Positions 22,775 to 31,633 of a stretch of DNA of 37,660 bases are shown here, one piece after another. Below the pieces are notes generated by a model. The model was given only the letters and a program-made list of their open reading frames with translations, did not search any database and was not told where the DNA came from. Both the position numbers and the translations under genes were made by a program. The DNA is from Pseudomonadota bacterium (GTDB lineage Bacteria > Bdellovibrionota > Bacteriovoracia > Bacteriovoracales > Bacteriovoracaceae), in NCBI GenBank assembly GCA_027487685.1, contig JAIYDC010000012.1, forward strand, positions 1 through 37,660. The letters run 5' to 3'. Every line of letters begins with the position of its first letter. Within the stretch, counting starts at the first letter, position 1.

Positions 22775-23340
22775 CGAAAGAAAAAACCTAACTTTTTCAG
22801 CGTAAAAACAATCACCGAGAAACTCAAAACTACGAGCACAAACTTCCGAAAGTTCATAAGCAGATTAGCGTAGTCGTCCCGGGCAAGATCGCCAAAAATA
22901 TTGTGCTGATCAAGGATTGCGATAACTCGCTCCACGGAGTTATCCGCGATGAGGAACACGTCTCCTGCTTTGGTATGAATCGCTATGATATGCTGAGGAT
23001 GAAGGAGCTTATAGGTTTTAACATCTTCGTAGCGAACCTCTCGGTTCATAAAGGGTAAGCCGCGGTTGAAGCGAAATCCTGTCTCGCAGAAAACAGCACC
23101 GCGGATGAAGGCGTAGTAGAGGGCAGGGATAATGATTAGGAAAAGAAACGAGACTGCCTCAAATGGGTAGCGGTAGTGATACTGGACCACGTCGATGATC
23201 CGGAAGCGACCATCCGCCTGAAACTTTTCGTAGGTGTAAGTCTCAAGGATGAAGTCATTCACAAAAAAGACCACGATCGCCAGAACTACGAGGCGAAAAA
23301 GATTAAGCATCGATGTCTTATAGAGCTTTTTACCGAGCAT
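22771..23340 (-). CDS. Membrane protein with PH-like domain, end of the Kdo operon
   Basis: A 189-aa inner-membrane protein. Hydrophobic spans lie near residues 12-31 and 63-80, with a third near the C-terminus (KFVLVVLSFSVIVFTL). Between the second and third spans a soluble segment (GFRFNRGLPFMNREVRYEDV, YKLLHPQHIIAIHTKAGDVF) has the strand pattern of bacterial PH-like domains. The function is unknown. Its ATG overlaps the kdsC stop as TAATG, so it is co-translated with the Kdo genes and may act in envelope biogenesis, which is inference. Confidence 0.65.
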   Translation of the reverse strand: MLGKKLYKTSMLNLFRLVVLAIVVFFVNDFILETYTYEKFQADGRFRIIDVVQYHYRYPFEAVSFLFLIIIPALYYAFIRGAVFCETGFRFNRGLPFMNREVRYEDVKTYKLLHPQHIIAIHTKAGDVFLIADNSVERVIAILDQHNIFGDLARDDYANLLMNFRKFVLVVLSFSVIVFTLKKLGFFFR

Positions 23341-23876
23341 TAAAAATCTTCATTCTCAGGAAATATACCCTGAGCATAACGGACAAGATCAATAACTTCA
23401 CGGGCACAGCCCTTACCGCTTTCGCGTTTGGTGACATAGTCCACGACGGCAATGACCTCATCACATGTATTCGGGACGGTAGCGGAGAAACCCGCCTTTT
23501 TTAAGAGTGGGATGTCAAAAAGCTCGTCACCCATGTAGAGGACCTCGGAGGCATCGACCTCATATCGGCGTAGGACATCTAAAAATGCTTCCCGTTTATC
23601 CTCATTCCCAGCATAGCAAAAATTTAGGCCTAGCTGCTCGACCCGCTTCTGAACCGAGACACTGTTCCCCCCCGTGATCACGCCGACCTTAAGTCCGGCC
23701 TTCATGAGGAGCTTCATGCCGTAGCCGTCATAGATGCAGAAGGTCCGGTTAAACCCAACTTCCTCGCTTGCCCACCACACATGGGCATCAGTGAGAATTC
23801 CATCGAGATCAAAGATCACTATTTTAATCCGCCGAAGTTTATCTTCTAGCTTTTTGGCCGTATCCCGCTGGCTCAT
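23340..23876 (-). CDS. kdsC: 3-deoxy-D-manno-octulosonate-8-phosphate phosphatase
   Basis: A 178-aa C0-type HAD phosphatase (no cap) that removes phosphate from Kdo-8-phosphate. The nucleophile motif is FDLDGILTDAHVWW, followed by DGYGMKLLMKAGLKVGVITG, the lysine region, and YMGDELFDIPLLKKAGFS, all as in KdsC. Length matches the family (about 170-190 aa). Its ATG overlaps the kdsA stop as ATGA, and the order kdsA-kdsC supports the assignment over other HAD phosphatases. Confidence 0.93.
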   Translation of the reverse strand: MSQRDTAKKLEDKLRRIKIVIFDLDGILTDAHVWWASEEVGFNRTFCIYDGYGMKLLMKAGLKVGVITGGNSVSVQKRVEQLGLNFCYAGNEDKREAFLDVLRRYEVDASEVLYMGDELFDIPLLKKAGFSATVPNTCDEVIAVVDYVTKRESGKGCAREVIDLVRYAQGIFPENEDF

Positions 23877-24673
23877 TCGGTCACCGCTCGGCGAATTTTA
23901 AGAAGCTTCTCCACAATACCTTTCACGGAATCAAGAGGAAGGGCAGTCGCAGCATCAGAGAGTGCCTTATCCGGATTCGGATGGCATTCCATAAAGATCC
24001 CGTCGGCTCCAGCAGCAACAGCAGCTCTCGCAAGGACCAGGATCTGCTCGCGCTTACCACCCGTCGCAGTACCAAGCCCGCCTGGCCGCTGAACACAGTG
24101 TGTAGCATCATGAACCGTCCGTACTCCGAAGGATTTCATGACCTGAAACGATGCCATATCGACAACGAGGTTATTATATCCGAAGGACGAACCACGCTCA
24201 GTCAGAATAATTTTCTCTTTTGGAAGGAAGTGGGACGCCTTATCGACGATATTCTTCGTTTCTTCCGGTGAGAGGAACTGACCCTTCTTCACTTTCAGTT
24301 CCCGGTCATACTTCTTACACGCTTCAGCGCCAGCAAAAATCATATCCGTTTGACGGCATAGAAAGGCAGGAACCTGAAGAACACTTACCGCCTCAGCAAC
24401 CGGCAGGGCTTGGTCCGGGGTATGAAAATCAGTGAGAGTAGGGAGACCGTATTCCTTATTAATCATCTGAAGGATTTTCAAACCCTCGTCGATGCCAGGA
24501 CCGCGGTAAGAGGTGAAAGAGGAGCGATTCGCCTTATCAAATGAACCCTTGAAGTGCAGGTTAATTTCGTTTCGAAAGGGTGCCAGATCCTCGAGGAGTT
24601 TTTCAGTGATCTGTCGGGCAAGGTCTGCGCTCTCAATTACGCACGGGCCAATATAGAAATCCATCTTTGTCAT
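23873..24673 (-). CDS. kdsA: 3-deoxy-8-phosphooctulonate synthase (Kdo-8-P synthase)
   Basis: A 266-aa enzyme condensing phosphoenolpyruvate with arabinose-5-phosphate. Signatures include FYIGPCVIES, HFKGSFDKANRSSF, FHTPDQA, LQVPAFLCRQTD, LTERGSSFGYNNLVVDM, a histidine in VRTVHDATHCVQ and FMECHPNPDKALSD. The Cys in IGPCVIES suggests the metal-dependent class may apply. AAGGAAA lies just before the ATG, and the gene starts 9 bp after pyrG. It is the second enzyme of the Kdo branch encoded in this operon. Confidence 0.96.
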   Translation of the reverse strand: MTKMDFYIGPCVIESADLARQITEKLLEDLAPFRNEINLHFKGSFDKANRSSFTSYRGPGIDEGLKILQMINKEYGLPTLTDFHTPDQALPVAEAVSVLQVPAFLCRQTDMIFAGAEACKKYDRELKVKKGQFLSPEETKNIVDKASHFLPKEKIILTERGSSFGYNNLVVDMASFQVMKSFGVRTVHDATHCVQRPGGLGTATGGKREQILVLARAAVAAGADGIFMECHPNPDKALSDAATALPLDSVKGIVEKLLKIRRAVTE

Positions 24674-24682
24674 AATCTTTCC

Positions 24683-26278
24683 TTATAGTTTAGCGCTCGC
24701 CTTTACGAAGGCAGCGAAGATCGGGTGGGGTTGAAAAGGCGTTGATTTAAACTCTGGGTGGTACTGGCAGGCAATAAAGAAAGGGTGATCAGCAAGTTCG
24801 ATAACCTCGACAAGGTTTAAGGCAGGATTTTTGCCGGAGACCACGAGACCACGCTCCGTTAACTGCTTCACGAAGTCGTTATTGACCTCAAGCCGGTGGC
24901 GGTGCCGCTCACTGATCGTAGTGGTTCCATAGACCTTCTCCCCTAATGACCCGGGGGCAAAGACACATTCGTAAGCGCCAAGACGCATACTTCCGCCCTT
25001 CTGGGCCTCACGCTGCCCTGTCATATAGTGAACGACGAAACTTCCCTTCTCGGCGAACTCCATAGATGTCGCTTCTTTCATACCCACGACGTTCCGAGCG
25101 AACTCAATGACTGAGAGCTGAAGGCCAAGACAGATTCCGAAGAAGGGCTTATTTTTCTCACGGGCGAACTGAATCGCCTTGATCTTTCCTTCGGTCCCTC
25201 GAGAGCCGAAACCTCCCGGTATAAGGATACCGTCGACTTTCTCAAGGAGATCCGTTTTGACTCCTTTCTCAAGATCTTCGGCGTCGATGTAGATTCGATT
25301 GAGTTTGACCTGATTTACGATGGCCGCGTGGCAAAGCGCTTCATCCAGAGACTTATAGGATTCGATCAGTTCGGTGTATTTCCCGACGATCCCAATGTTC
25401 ACTTCTTTGAGCGGGTTCTCGGCGTTAAAGATCACTCGATTGACTTCGTCCATCTTCGGTTCAGCGGTCCACATGCCCAGAAGCTCAGTGATCCGGCGAT
25501 CAAGACCCTGATCATGGAAGGCCTTCGGAACCTTATAGATGAGGTCTAGGTCAATGGATTGGAAGACGTTTTGCTTAGGGACATTACAAAAGAGCGAAAT
25601 CTTATCCAGAATCGATTGATCGATCTCGCGATCAGCACGGCAAAGGACGACGTCGGGGAACAAACCAATCGAACGCATCTCCTTAACTGAATGCTGCGCA
25701 GGTTTTGACTTCAACTCACCGGCCGCGTCTATATAGGGAACGAGTACCAAGTGCAGGAAAAGAACATTCTCTTTACCTACATCCAGGGCAAACTGCCGGA
25801 TAGACTCTAGGAAGGGAAGCGACTCAATGTCCCCAACTGTTCCACCAATCTCACCAATTAGAAGGTCACAGTCTCGAGCGGCGACGTGAATCCGACGCTT
25901 AATCTCGTCAGTGATGTGCGGAACGACCTGCACAGTTTTTCCAAGATACTTTCCTTCACGCTCATTTTCTATCACCTGAAGATAAACTTTTCCGGTGGTG
26001 AAGTTATTCTCTTTCGTGAGTTTCAAGCTCGTGAAGCGCTCATAGTGGCCCAGATCAAGATCAGTTTCGGCGCCATCGTCAGTAACGAAAACCTCTCCAT
26101 GCTGAGTCGGGCTCATGGTGCCAGGGTCGACGTTGATGTAGGGGTCCATCTTAAGCATGTTGATTTTGATTCCCCGGCGCTCAAGGAGGCAGCCGATGCT
26201 AGCGGCCGCGAGGCCCTTTCCGAGGGAACTCGTCACTCCGCCGGTGATGAAAATATACTTTTTATTGTGCTTGTTCAA
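24683..26278 (-). CDS. pyrG: CTP synthase
   Basis: A 531-aa enzyme converting UTP and glutamine to CTP. The N-terminal synthetase domain has KYIFITGGVTSSLGKG (P-loop), DPYINVDPGTMSPTQHGEVF and EIGGTVGDIES. The C-terminal class I glutaminase has IPGGFGSRG, FFGICLGLQ (catalytic Cys) and CQYHPEFKS (His/Glu). The start is TTG 26278, overlapping the kdsB stop as TTGA, with GAAGGGG upstream. Placement with kdsB is meaningful because KdsB consumes CTP. Confidence 0.97.
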   Translation of the reverse strand: MNKHNKKYIFITGGVTSSLGKGLAAASIGCLLERRGIKINMLKMDPYINVDPGTMSPTQHGEVFVTDDGAETDLDLGHYERFTSLKLTKENNFTTGKVYLQVIENEREGKYLGKTVQVVPHITDEIKRRIHVAARDCDLLIGEIGGTVGDIESLPFLESIRQFALDVGKENVLFLHLVLVPYIDAAGELKSKPAQHSVKEMRSIGLFPDVVLCRADREIDQSILDKISLFCNVPKQNVFQSIDLDLIYKVPKAFHDQGLDRRITELLGMWTAEPKMDEVNRVIFNAENPLKEVNIGIVGKYTELIESYKSLDEALCHAAIVNQVKLNRIYIDAEDLEKGVKTDLLEKVDGILIPGGFGSRGTEGKIKAIQFAREKNKPFFGICLGLQLSVIEFARNVVGMKEATSMEFAEKGSFVVHYMTGQREAQKGGSMRLGAYECVFAPGSLGEKVYGTTTISERHRHRLEVNNDFVKQLTERGLVVSGKNPALNLVEVIELADHPFFIACQYHPEFKSTPFQPHPIFAAFVKASAKL

Positions 26279-27009
26279 ATGAGTGCCCCTTCTACTTTTT
26301 TAATATCTTCAGGAACGTCAACGCCGATAAGTTTCTGAGTCGTAAGGATCGCTCCGAGAGTCATCCGATTCTCAAGGGCCCGAAGCTGCTCGAGTTTCTC
26401 CATGTCCTCCAAACGCGACAGTGGCAACTTCACAAACGCCGAAAGGGCCTGAGGCCGATAGCTGTAGACTCCAATGTGCTGATGCCAGGAGTATGATCGT
26501 CCGCCTTCGCGGTCAAAGGGCAAGGGCTGACGAGAGAAGTAGAGACACTGCTGTGATGTCGGTGCGTAGACCGCTTTGACAACGTTTGGATTCCGAAAGT
26601 CCTCCTCTGCCGTCGATCGCTCCCGCAGAAGCGTTGCCACATCAAAGCTACTGGAAAGATGGAACTCGGCCAGCTCCCTCAAGACACGACCACTCAGGAG
26701 TGGCTCATCACCCTGGACGTTGATCACAAGATCCAGAGAGTTGGCCGCGAGGAAGCGCTCGTAGGCAAGGGCAATCCGTTCTGATCCAGAGGGGACATCA
26801 TCGTCGATCCGTAGAACTGAGCCTCCGAAGTCCCTCACATGGGCCTCGATGCCATCATGGTCGGTGACAACGTGACTTTCAAAGCCACTCTGACGGCAGT
26901 TTTCGAAAACCCGCTTAATCATCGATTGACCCTTGATCAACGCAAGTGGTTTTCCAGGGAAGCGCGACGAAGCAAAGCGGGCGGGAATGAGGATTGCAAC
27001 TCTTGCCAT
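26275..27009 (-). CDS. kdsB: CMP-Kdo synthetase (3-deoxy-manno-octulosonate cytidylyltransferase)
   Basis: A 244-aa enzyme activating Kdo as CMP-Kdo for lipid A core assembly. Signatures are ILIPARFASSRFPGKPLA, VVTDHDGIEAHVR, VPSGSERIALAYE, VINVQGDEPLL, YFSRQPLPFDR, HIGVYSYRPQAL and LEDMEKLEQLRALENRM. I start at ATG 27009 directly before RVAILIPAR; an extension to 27042 is not conserved. It is the first gene of the operon kdsB-pyrG-kdsA-kdsC-membrane protein. The promoter should lie in 27010-27131, shared with the divergent secreted-protein gene. Confidence 0.96.
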   Translation of the reverse strand: MARVAILIPARFASSRFPGKPLALIKGQSMIKRVFENCRQSGFESHVVTDHDGIEAHVRDFGGSVLRIDDDVPSGSERIALAYERFLAANSLDLVINVQGDEPLLSGRVLRELAEFHLSSSFDVATLLRERSTAEEDFRNPNVVKAVYAPTSQQCLYFSRQPLPFDREGGRSYSWHQHIGVYSYRPQALSAFVKLPLSRLEDMEKLEQLRALENRMTLGAILTTQKLIGVDVPEDIKKVEGALI

Positions 27010-27131
27010 AACGACGTTACCTACGAATTTAAATTTGACCACTCATCCTACGTTTTTTGATCGTATCCGACAATCAATTGAGGGGGAAATTCAAGTTTCC
27101 GTAAGTCAATTCCCATGCTAGCCTCCTTATT

Positions 27132-27476
27132 ATGAAGAGCATTCTTACTGTCATTGTTTTGGCGCTTTCAGCGACCACTTACGCCCAAGATGAGGCACTG
27201 CTGCAAGATGCCATTACTAAACCCGTGCTCAGCCAACGGTGCCGAGAACTATTTAAAGAGAGGGCCGACAAGATCAAGGTTCAGCAGCGATTAAATGGTC
27301 TACTCCAGCGCAACGATGAGCTTCTCAAAAAGTCGCCCAAAGCAAAGGGAACAATTCATGCCAGACTCAATTCCACGCGGGTGAAAATCAGAAATGAGCT
27401 GTATCTGACGAATCTCCAGGTGGAGTCTATGGAAGAGACCATAGTCCGTTCCGGTTGCCCAGGCCTCTCTCTTTAA
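27132..27476 (+). CDS. Small secreted helical protein
   Basis: A 114-aa protein of unknown family. A signal peptide (1-18, TTYA) is followed by a highly charged helical stretch (LFKERADKIKVQQRLNGLLQ, then RNDELLKKSPKAKG, then LNSTRVKIRNELYLTNLQVE) that is probably coiled coil, and two cysteines (Cys37 and near the end in SGCPGL). No good ribosome site is seen. It lies 77 bp upstream of the TolC-family gene and may be a periplasmic partner. Confidence 0.65.
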   Translation: MKSILTVIVLALSATTYAQDEALLQDAITKPVLSQRCRELFKERADKIKVQQRLNGLLQRNDELLKKSPKAKGTIHARLNSTRVKIRNELYLTNLQVESMEETIVRSGCPGLSL

Positions 27477-27553
27477 GAATCTGATTTTACTTCTCTAAAA
27501 TTCTAATGCTACACTTTACCCGCACACAGTAATCAGGTTTCGGGAGACGCGCT

Positions 27554-29083
27554 TTGGAGAAGGCCTTAGTTCTATTTATTCTGCTCGTCGGCGGCACCGC
27601 AGTCTTCGCTCAGGATGAAGACCTCTCAGCACTTGAGACGGCGATCGACGAGGACCGGCTCGGGACAACAAAAGAAGCACCGAACGTTGAACCTGACATC
27701 AATGCCGCTGATAACCGCCCAAAGAGGTGGACCCGCAGGGATAACATAGACCCCAAAGACGCAGAAACTCAGGGACGCGTGCTTGACCTACGCTCGGTTA
27801 TCGAAGAGGGCTTCCGGAGAAATCCCTTCGAACGCATCAGGGGGCAGCAAAGGGAGCAGATCGAGCTTTTGAAGACCGACGTCTGGCAACGCTTTTGGTT
27901 ACCAAAAATCTCCCTCGAGCTAGACACTAACAACCACCGAATCGATCGTTTCCATGAGTCGAATCAGTCGTCACAGGGAATGGGTGCCCAACAAGCACCA
28001 ACTGGAAGTTTGGGCCTAGTTATTGACCGCTATACAATCTTCAACTGGGGCCGAGACTATCTCAAGTACCAGAACGAACGTCAGACCCTCACTCGCTCTA
28101 ACCAGCAACTCAGTGAGGCGCGCCGACGGTTAAAGTTCAGTCTGATTAATCAATACTTCAACATGATCCGGACCAAAGAAATAAAACGCATCCGCCAGGA
28201 ACAGCTCCGACAAACTTCGTTTATTCATCGTCTCGCGCGAGAGAAACTCCAGCTCCGGAAAATCCGAGCTCAAGAATATTATCAGACACGTTCGGAGTAC
28301 CTTCGTGCTCAAACCGAGTATCAAGAATCTCTGTACGATGTAGGGCTACAGGAAGAAGATATGGCCAACCTCCTCGGAGACGAGTGGCGTGGATCCTATC
28401 GGACGGTGGAGCAACTTAAATATGTCGCCGTCAATGCCTCACTCGATGAAGCCCTGAAGCTCGCCGAGGAACAATCGGTCGAATTCAGGGACGCCAAGCT
28501 CGCTTATGACAACGCCAGCAGGAGTTACGAACGGGCCCTGAAAGAAAACCTTCCCCTGCCTGAGTTTAGTTTTAACTTAGGGACCTATCGGACGGGCTTT
28601 GACCCGAATGGAACAACCTGGCAGTACCAGACAGCATCCGGGAATCGCAACATAGAGCTCGTCGCCGCTATCGACATGAGCTGGACCCTTCTTGGGGAGG
28701 GAGGCTTCTTCAACTCTCGAGTTAACCAGCAGGCCTACCTTAATAAGCGCATCGCAGAGATTAGCTTCTTTAACGTAAAGCGCCTCCTCGAAGTCAAGAT
28801 CCGGACCATTTACAAGACCCTCCGTTTTCTCGAGCAGAAGGTGGAGATCGCTAGCTTCCAGCACAAAAACGCTCAAAGCAACTATGACTCAGTCCTCGAC
28901 AATTATATCGCTGGCCGGGCCACCTACGCTGACATCAAATTTGCCGTAGACAACCTGGTGATCTCCCATGTGAACTCTGAGAACGTGAAATACGAGCACC
29001 TCCTGAAAAAGCTCGAGCTCGCCGACTATATGGGGCTCGAGGATTTCCCAGGAGAAAACTTCGAGCAGCTGGCCCAGAGGTAA
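27554..29083 (+). CDS. TolC-family outer-membrane efflux/secretion channel
   Basis: A 509-aa outer-membrane factor. The TTG 27554 start has GGGAG upstream, and a signal peptide covers 1-19. An N-terminal acidic linker (to about 70) is followed by two TolC repeats: first the helical LDLRSVIEEGFRRNPFERI with LEL barrel strands, then YTIFNWGRDYLKYQNERQ, long helices (LRFSLINQYFNMIR-type and QEYYQTRSEYLRAQTEYQES), a second barrel strand region (FSFNLGTYRTGF, IDMSWTLLGEGGFF) and the final helical pair. This is the tripartite exporter exit duct. No periplasmic adaptor or inner-membrane pump is encoded nearby, so the cargo is unknown. Four bases separate it from the next gene. Confidence 0.88.
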   Translation: MEKALVLFILLVGGTAVFAQDEDLSALETAIDEDRLGTTKEAPNVEPDINAADNRPKRWTRRDNIDPKDAETQGRVLDLRSVIEEGFRRNPFERIRGQQREQIELLKTDVWQRFWLPKISLELDTNNHRIDRFHESNQSSQGMGAQQAPTGSLGLVIDRYTIFNWGRDYLKYQNERQTLTRSNQQLSEARRRLKFSLINQYFNMIRTKEIKRIRQEQLRQTSFIHRLAREKLQLRKIRAQEYYQTRSEYLRAQTEYQESLYDVGLQEEDMANLLGDEWRGSYRTVEQLKYVAVNASLDEALKLAEEQSVEFRDAKLAYDNASRSYERALKENLPLPEFSFNLGTYRTGFDPNGTTWQYQTASGNRNIELVAAIDMSWTLLGEGGFFNSRVNQQAYLNKRIAEISFFNVKRLLEVKIRTIYKTLRFLEQKVEIASFQHKNAQSNYDSVLDNYIAGRATYADIKFAVDNLVISHVNSENVKYEHLLKKLELADYMGLEDFPGENFEQLAQR

Positions 29084-29086
29084 CCT

Positions 29087-29842
29087 ATGACTTATATCCT
29101 CCTCCTCCTTCTGCCCCTCACCGCCTTTGCTGATTTCTTCGATCTTCCGGAAGAAGAACTCAATCCTGATTCAGAGGAAGTCCTGATCAAAAAGCCGGAG
29201 AAGTACCTTCGGCACGAAAGCATGATCTATGATCTCGATACGGATCTTGGGATCAAGGATCAGCGCCGCTACACAGGTGAGGACCGTAACCGCCTCTCCA
29301 TCTCAGGCCACGTATCCGCTAACTATGAACAGTTCGGGGATCTTTTTGGCGGAGACATCGCCTACCTCAGACGCTCGACTCGCTATCACCAATTATGGTG
29401 GGGGGCCCAGTTTTTTCAGCACAGAACGTATTTCGATGCCATCACACAGAACCCGGCGAACAGTGGGACAAATAGTGAAGGGAGCTTTCAGCGGCCCGGA
29501 GACGTTCGAAATACTGTCATGGGAGTGGGCCTCGGTGTGGGCCACAGATTCAAACTTCTTCTCGATTTTTTTCCCACAGAGGACGTGTATGAAAACATCG
29601 ATGTCTTTGTGAACGGCGTTCAGCTTAATGAATCCTTCGTTGACCGCCAATACCGCGGCTATGGGCTCACGGCCAACTACGGAATACACAAGCGCACGAG
29701 CACAAGTTTTTTCTGGGGTGGAAAAATGTCCTACAACGTTGCAAGTGTAAGCAGAAGGCCTATCGCCAATGAGCCAAGGAAAGCACGAAGCCTTACCCTT
29801 GGATGGCTTGCCTTCGCCCTCGAACTAGGGATCTTTTTCTAG
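29087..29842 (+). CDS. Secreted, probably outer-membrane beta-barrel protein
   Basis: A 251-aa protein with a signal peptide (TYILLLLLPLTAFA). After an acidic linker, the region from about 65 on alternates strands and turns: RLSISGHVSANYEQFG, DIAYLRRSTRYHQLWWGAQF, GVGLGVGHRFKLLLDFF, YGLTANYGIHKRTSTSFFWG and a last strand LGWLAFALELGIFF ending in Phe-Phe, as in outer-membrane barrels. The specific family is not recognised. It lies 3 bp after the TolC-family gene, so a functional link is likely. It is convergent with the SPOR-protein gene 4 bp away. Confidence 0.65.
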   Translation: MTYILLLLLPLTAFADFFDLPEEELNPDSEEVLIKKPEKYLRHESMIYDLDTDLGIKDQRRYTGEDRNRLSISGHVSANYEQFGDLFGGDIAYLRRSTRYHQLWWGAQFFQHRTYFDAITQNPANSGTNSEGSFQRPGDVRNTVMGVGLGVGHRFKLLLDFFPTEDVYENIDVFVNGVQLNESFVDRQYRGYGLTANYGIHKRTSTSFFWGGKMSYNVASVSRRPIANEPRKARSLTLGWLAFALELGIFF

Positions 29843-29846
29843 ACCA

Positions 29847-30458
29847 TCAACGAATCTCTGAGATGACGTGATCCTGACCTGAAAAGAGGCTCTGTTCCTG
29901 CTTGATATAGGCCTTTGCTTCGTCAACATTGCTAAAAACTCCCAAGCTTACACGATACCAGGTCCCCTTGTCGGCGATCTTAACCTCGTTAATGATTGGG
30001 CTATATCCTCGAACCGTGAATCCTTCTGCAAACTGCTTGGCCTCATCGATGGTGTTATAAGAGCCAAGTTGAATCGTGTACTTTCCCGCCATACTTGAGA
30101 TAGGCGTCCCCCCGGATGCGGCAGGAGTACTCATCGGCGCAGTAGGTTTGTTATCCGAAGAAAACTTTTCTAGCTCATCGCTAAGCCGAGTCTTGGATTC
30201 GTCCATGAGCTTCTTGAGTTTTTCTTCGTCGCTGAGCTTTGCATCTTGTGAGATTGTCGCTTCGGCATCTTCTTCAACCGCAGATTTAAGTTCCACCGTC
30301 TTCTCGTCCTCGGGCTTGAGCCCCGCCTCATTGAAAGCGAGCTTTCGGCCCAGACGGATGCCTAATGTGAAGCTCGTAATAATCAGCACCACCACAAAGA
30401 TCAAAACCAGGATGATTTCTTTTTTTTCAAAAATGATGACTTTATTATTTTCTTCCAT
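29847..30458 (-). CDS. SPOR-domain membrane protein
   Basis: A 203-aa bitopic inner-membrane protein. A short cytoplasmic start (MEENNKVIIFEKKE) precedes one membrane span (about 15-34), then an acidic/Ser-rich linker (to about 120) and a C-terminal SPOR domain from about 128: YTIQLGSYNTIDEAKQFAEG, YSPIINEVKIADKGTWYRV and FSNVDEAKAYIKQEQ. SPOR domains bind denuded peptidoglycan at the septum, so a role in cell division or cell-wall dynamics is likely. Length and layout match FtsN/DedD-type proteins, although no other division genes are nearby. Confidence 0.9.
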   Translation of the reverse strand: MEENNKVIIFEKKEIILVLIFVVVLIITSFTLGIRLGRKLAFNEAGLKPEDEKTVELKSAVEEDAEATISQDAKLSDEEKLKKLMDESKTRLSDELEKFSSDNKPTAPMSTPAASGGTPISSMAGKYTIQLGSYNTIDEAKQFAEGFTVRGYSPIINEVKIADKGTWYRVSLGVFSNVDEAKAYIKQEQSLFSGQDHVISEIR

Positions 30459-30597
30459 GTCAATATTTTAGGGGTTTACCCCATTTTGCGCCACACATTT
30501 TCATACCTGAACAAATCACTCTCTTTCTCTCCCCAACCACCTGACACTCTCCCAGTACAACCGTAGAACGAGGACCTACCCCATAAGGAGGACACTC

Positions 30598-30780
30598 ATG
30601 AAAACAATTTTTAACAATCATCAGGGCCAGGGAATCATGGAATACGTCATTATTTCTAGCCTCATCGGAATCTGTTGCCTGGTTGCCGTCAAACAGTTCG
30701 GAGAAGTGATTCAGAAGCGGATTGAAAACATGAAATCCCAAGTCGCCAACGAAATATCTCTCAGGGACACTCGCCGGTGA
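30598..30780 (+). CDS. Flp-type pilin (Tad pilus subunit)
   Basis: A 60-aa prepilin. The Flp motif is clear: a leader ending at Gly10, then QGIMEY with Glu at +5 and Tyr at +6, and a hydrophobic helix VIISSLIGICCLVAV. After cleavage the mature pilin would be about 50 residues, normal for Flp. The ribosome site AAGGAGG is six bases before the ATG, one of the strongest in the window, as expected for an abundant subunit. It opens the Tad-like locus and overlaps the next gene (GTGA). Confidence 0.88.
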   Translation: MKTIFNNHQGQGIMEYVIISSLIGICCLVAVKQFGEVIQKRIENMKSQVANEISLRDTRR

Positions 30781-31049
30781 ATGCCCTCTCTACTGCCGCT
30801 GCGCTCGCGCTCCTGATCATTCTGGGTGCAGAGGCCGTAGACTTCCAGCGGAGTGCAGTTTGCCGGCAAGAGGCCTGGCTTCGGGCGATTGAAATGCTGA
30901 CCGAGGCAAAGCTTTCCAAGGTTCCAAACCTAAAAACATCCAGGCACTTAAAATGCGTGATGAGGGTCTGGAGACTTGGAAACAAGTCACAATGGCAGAG
31001 ACGAGGTAGGACTCATCTTGTAGGTCTCGAACTTCCGGGGACGTTATGA
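30777..31049 (+). CDS. Small membrane-anchored protein of the Tad-like locus
   Basis: A 90-aa protein with an N-terminal hydrophobic helix (ALSTAAALALLIILGAEAV) and a basic, Arg/Lys-rich tail with cysteines in SAVCRQEA and LKCVMRVWR. The family is not recognised; placement suggests a minor pilin or TadE-like component. GTG 30777 overlaps the pilin stop, and its own stop overlaps the next ATG (ATGA). Confidence 0.65.
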   Translation: MNALSTAAALALLIILGAEAVDFQRSAVCRQEAWLRAIEMLTEAKLSKVPNLKTSRHLKCVMRVWRLGNKSQWQRRGRTHLVGLELPGTL

Positions 31050-31633
31050 ATCAGCGCGGGGAAACAACTCTTATTGCAGCATCGCTTCTCTTCGGTCTCA
31101 CAGGCCTGGTTATCCTCGCTTCGCTGGAGCTGCAAAGCTCGTATCGACACCTCGTGCGAAGGACTAACCTGTTTCTCTGCGTTAAAGAAACGAATGGGGA
31201 ACTCAATCTGCTCTTGCGGTCAACTGGACAAGCAAACTGGGGCATCCGCAATGCTCAGCGGGCCTCAGTGGTTGCTATCTTTATCCCTGGTCTTCAAGGG
31301 GTAACTGCGAGTGCCCAGAAAGTGAAAGCCTTTCTTCAACACTTTCAAAATGCCAAGATCGCCGCCTACCTAAGAAACCTTGCGCTCCTGAAAAATCGCG
31401 GATGCCCTCTCGACCCGCGGATGCTTGGAACACCCTTCACATTATCTCGGGATAACGAGGGCGCCTTACGCTTAAAGGATAAAAAATGGTCTTACATTTA
31501 TTTTTTAAACCCCTATTTACTCACTATCGAAACCAAAGCACCAAGTTGGGAGAGCACAAATCCAAAGTTCAATTATCAGTCCAGCGAGAAAAGGGTGAGG
31601 TCACTCTCTCCCTCATCCTGGTCCTACTATTAG
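31046..31633 (+). CDS. TadE/TadG- or pseudopilin-like membrane protein
   Basis: A 195-aa protein starting MNQRGETTLIAASLLFGLTG, a short basic leader and one hydrophobic helix as in TadE/TadG-type minor pilins, although Glu is at +1 after the Gly rather than +5. The rest is soluble, Arg/Lys-rich, with cysteines in FLCVKETN and NRGCPLDP. Its last ~50 codons (31486-31633) overlap out of frame with the next gene, an unusually long overlap. The present frame looks the more protein-like across that stretch (NPYLLTIETKAPSWES). Confidence 0.7.
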   Translation: MNQRGETTLIAASLLFGLTGLVILASLELQSSYRHLVRRTNLFLCVKETNGELNLLLRSTGQANWGIRNAQRASVVAIFIPGLQGVTASAQKVKAFLQHFQNAKIAAYLRNLALLKNRGCPLDPRMLGTPFTLSRDNEGALRLKDKKWSYIYFLNPYLLTIETKAPSWESTNPKFNYQSSEKRVRSLSPSSWSYY

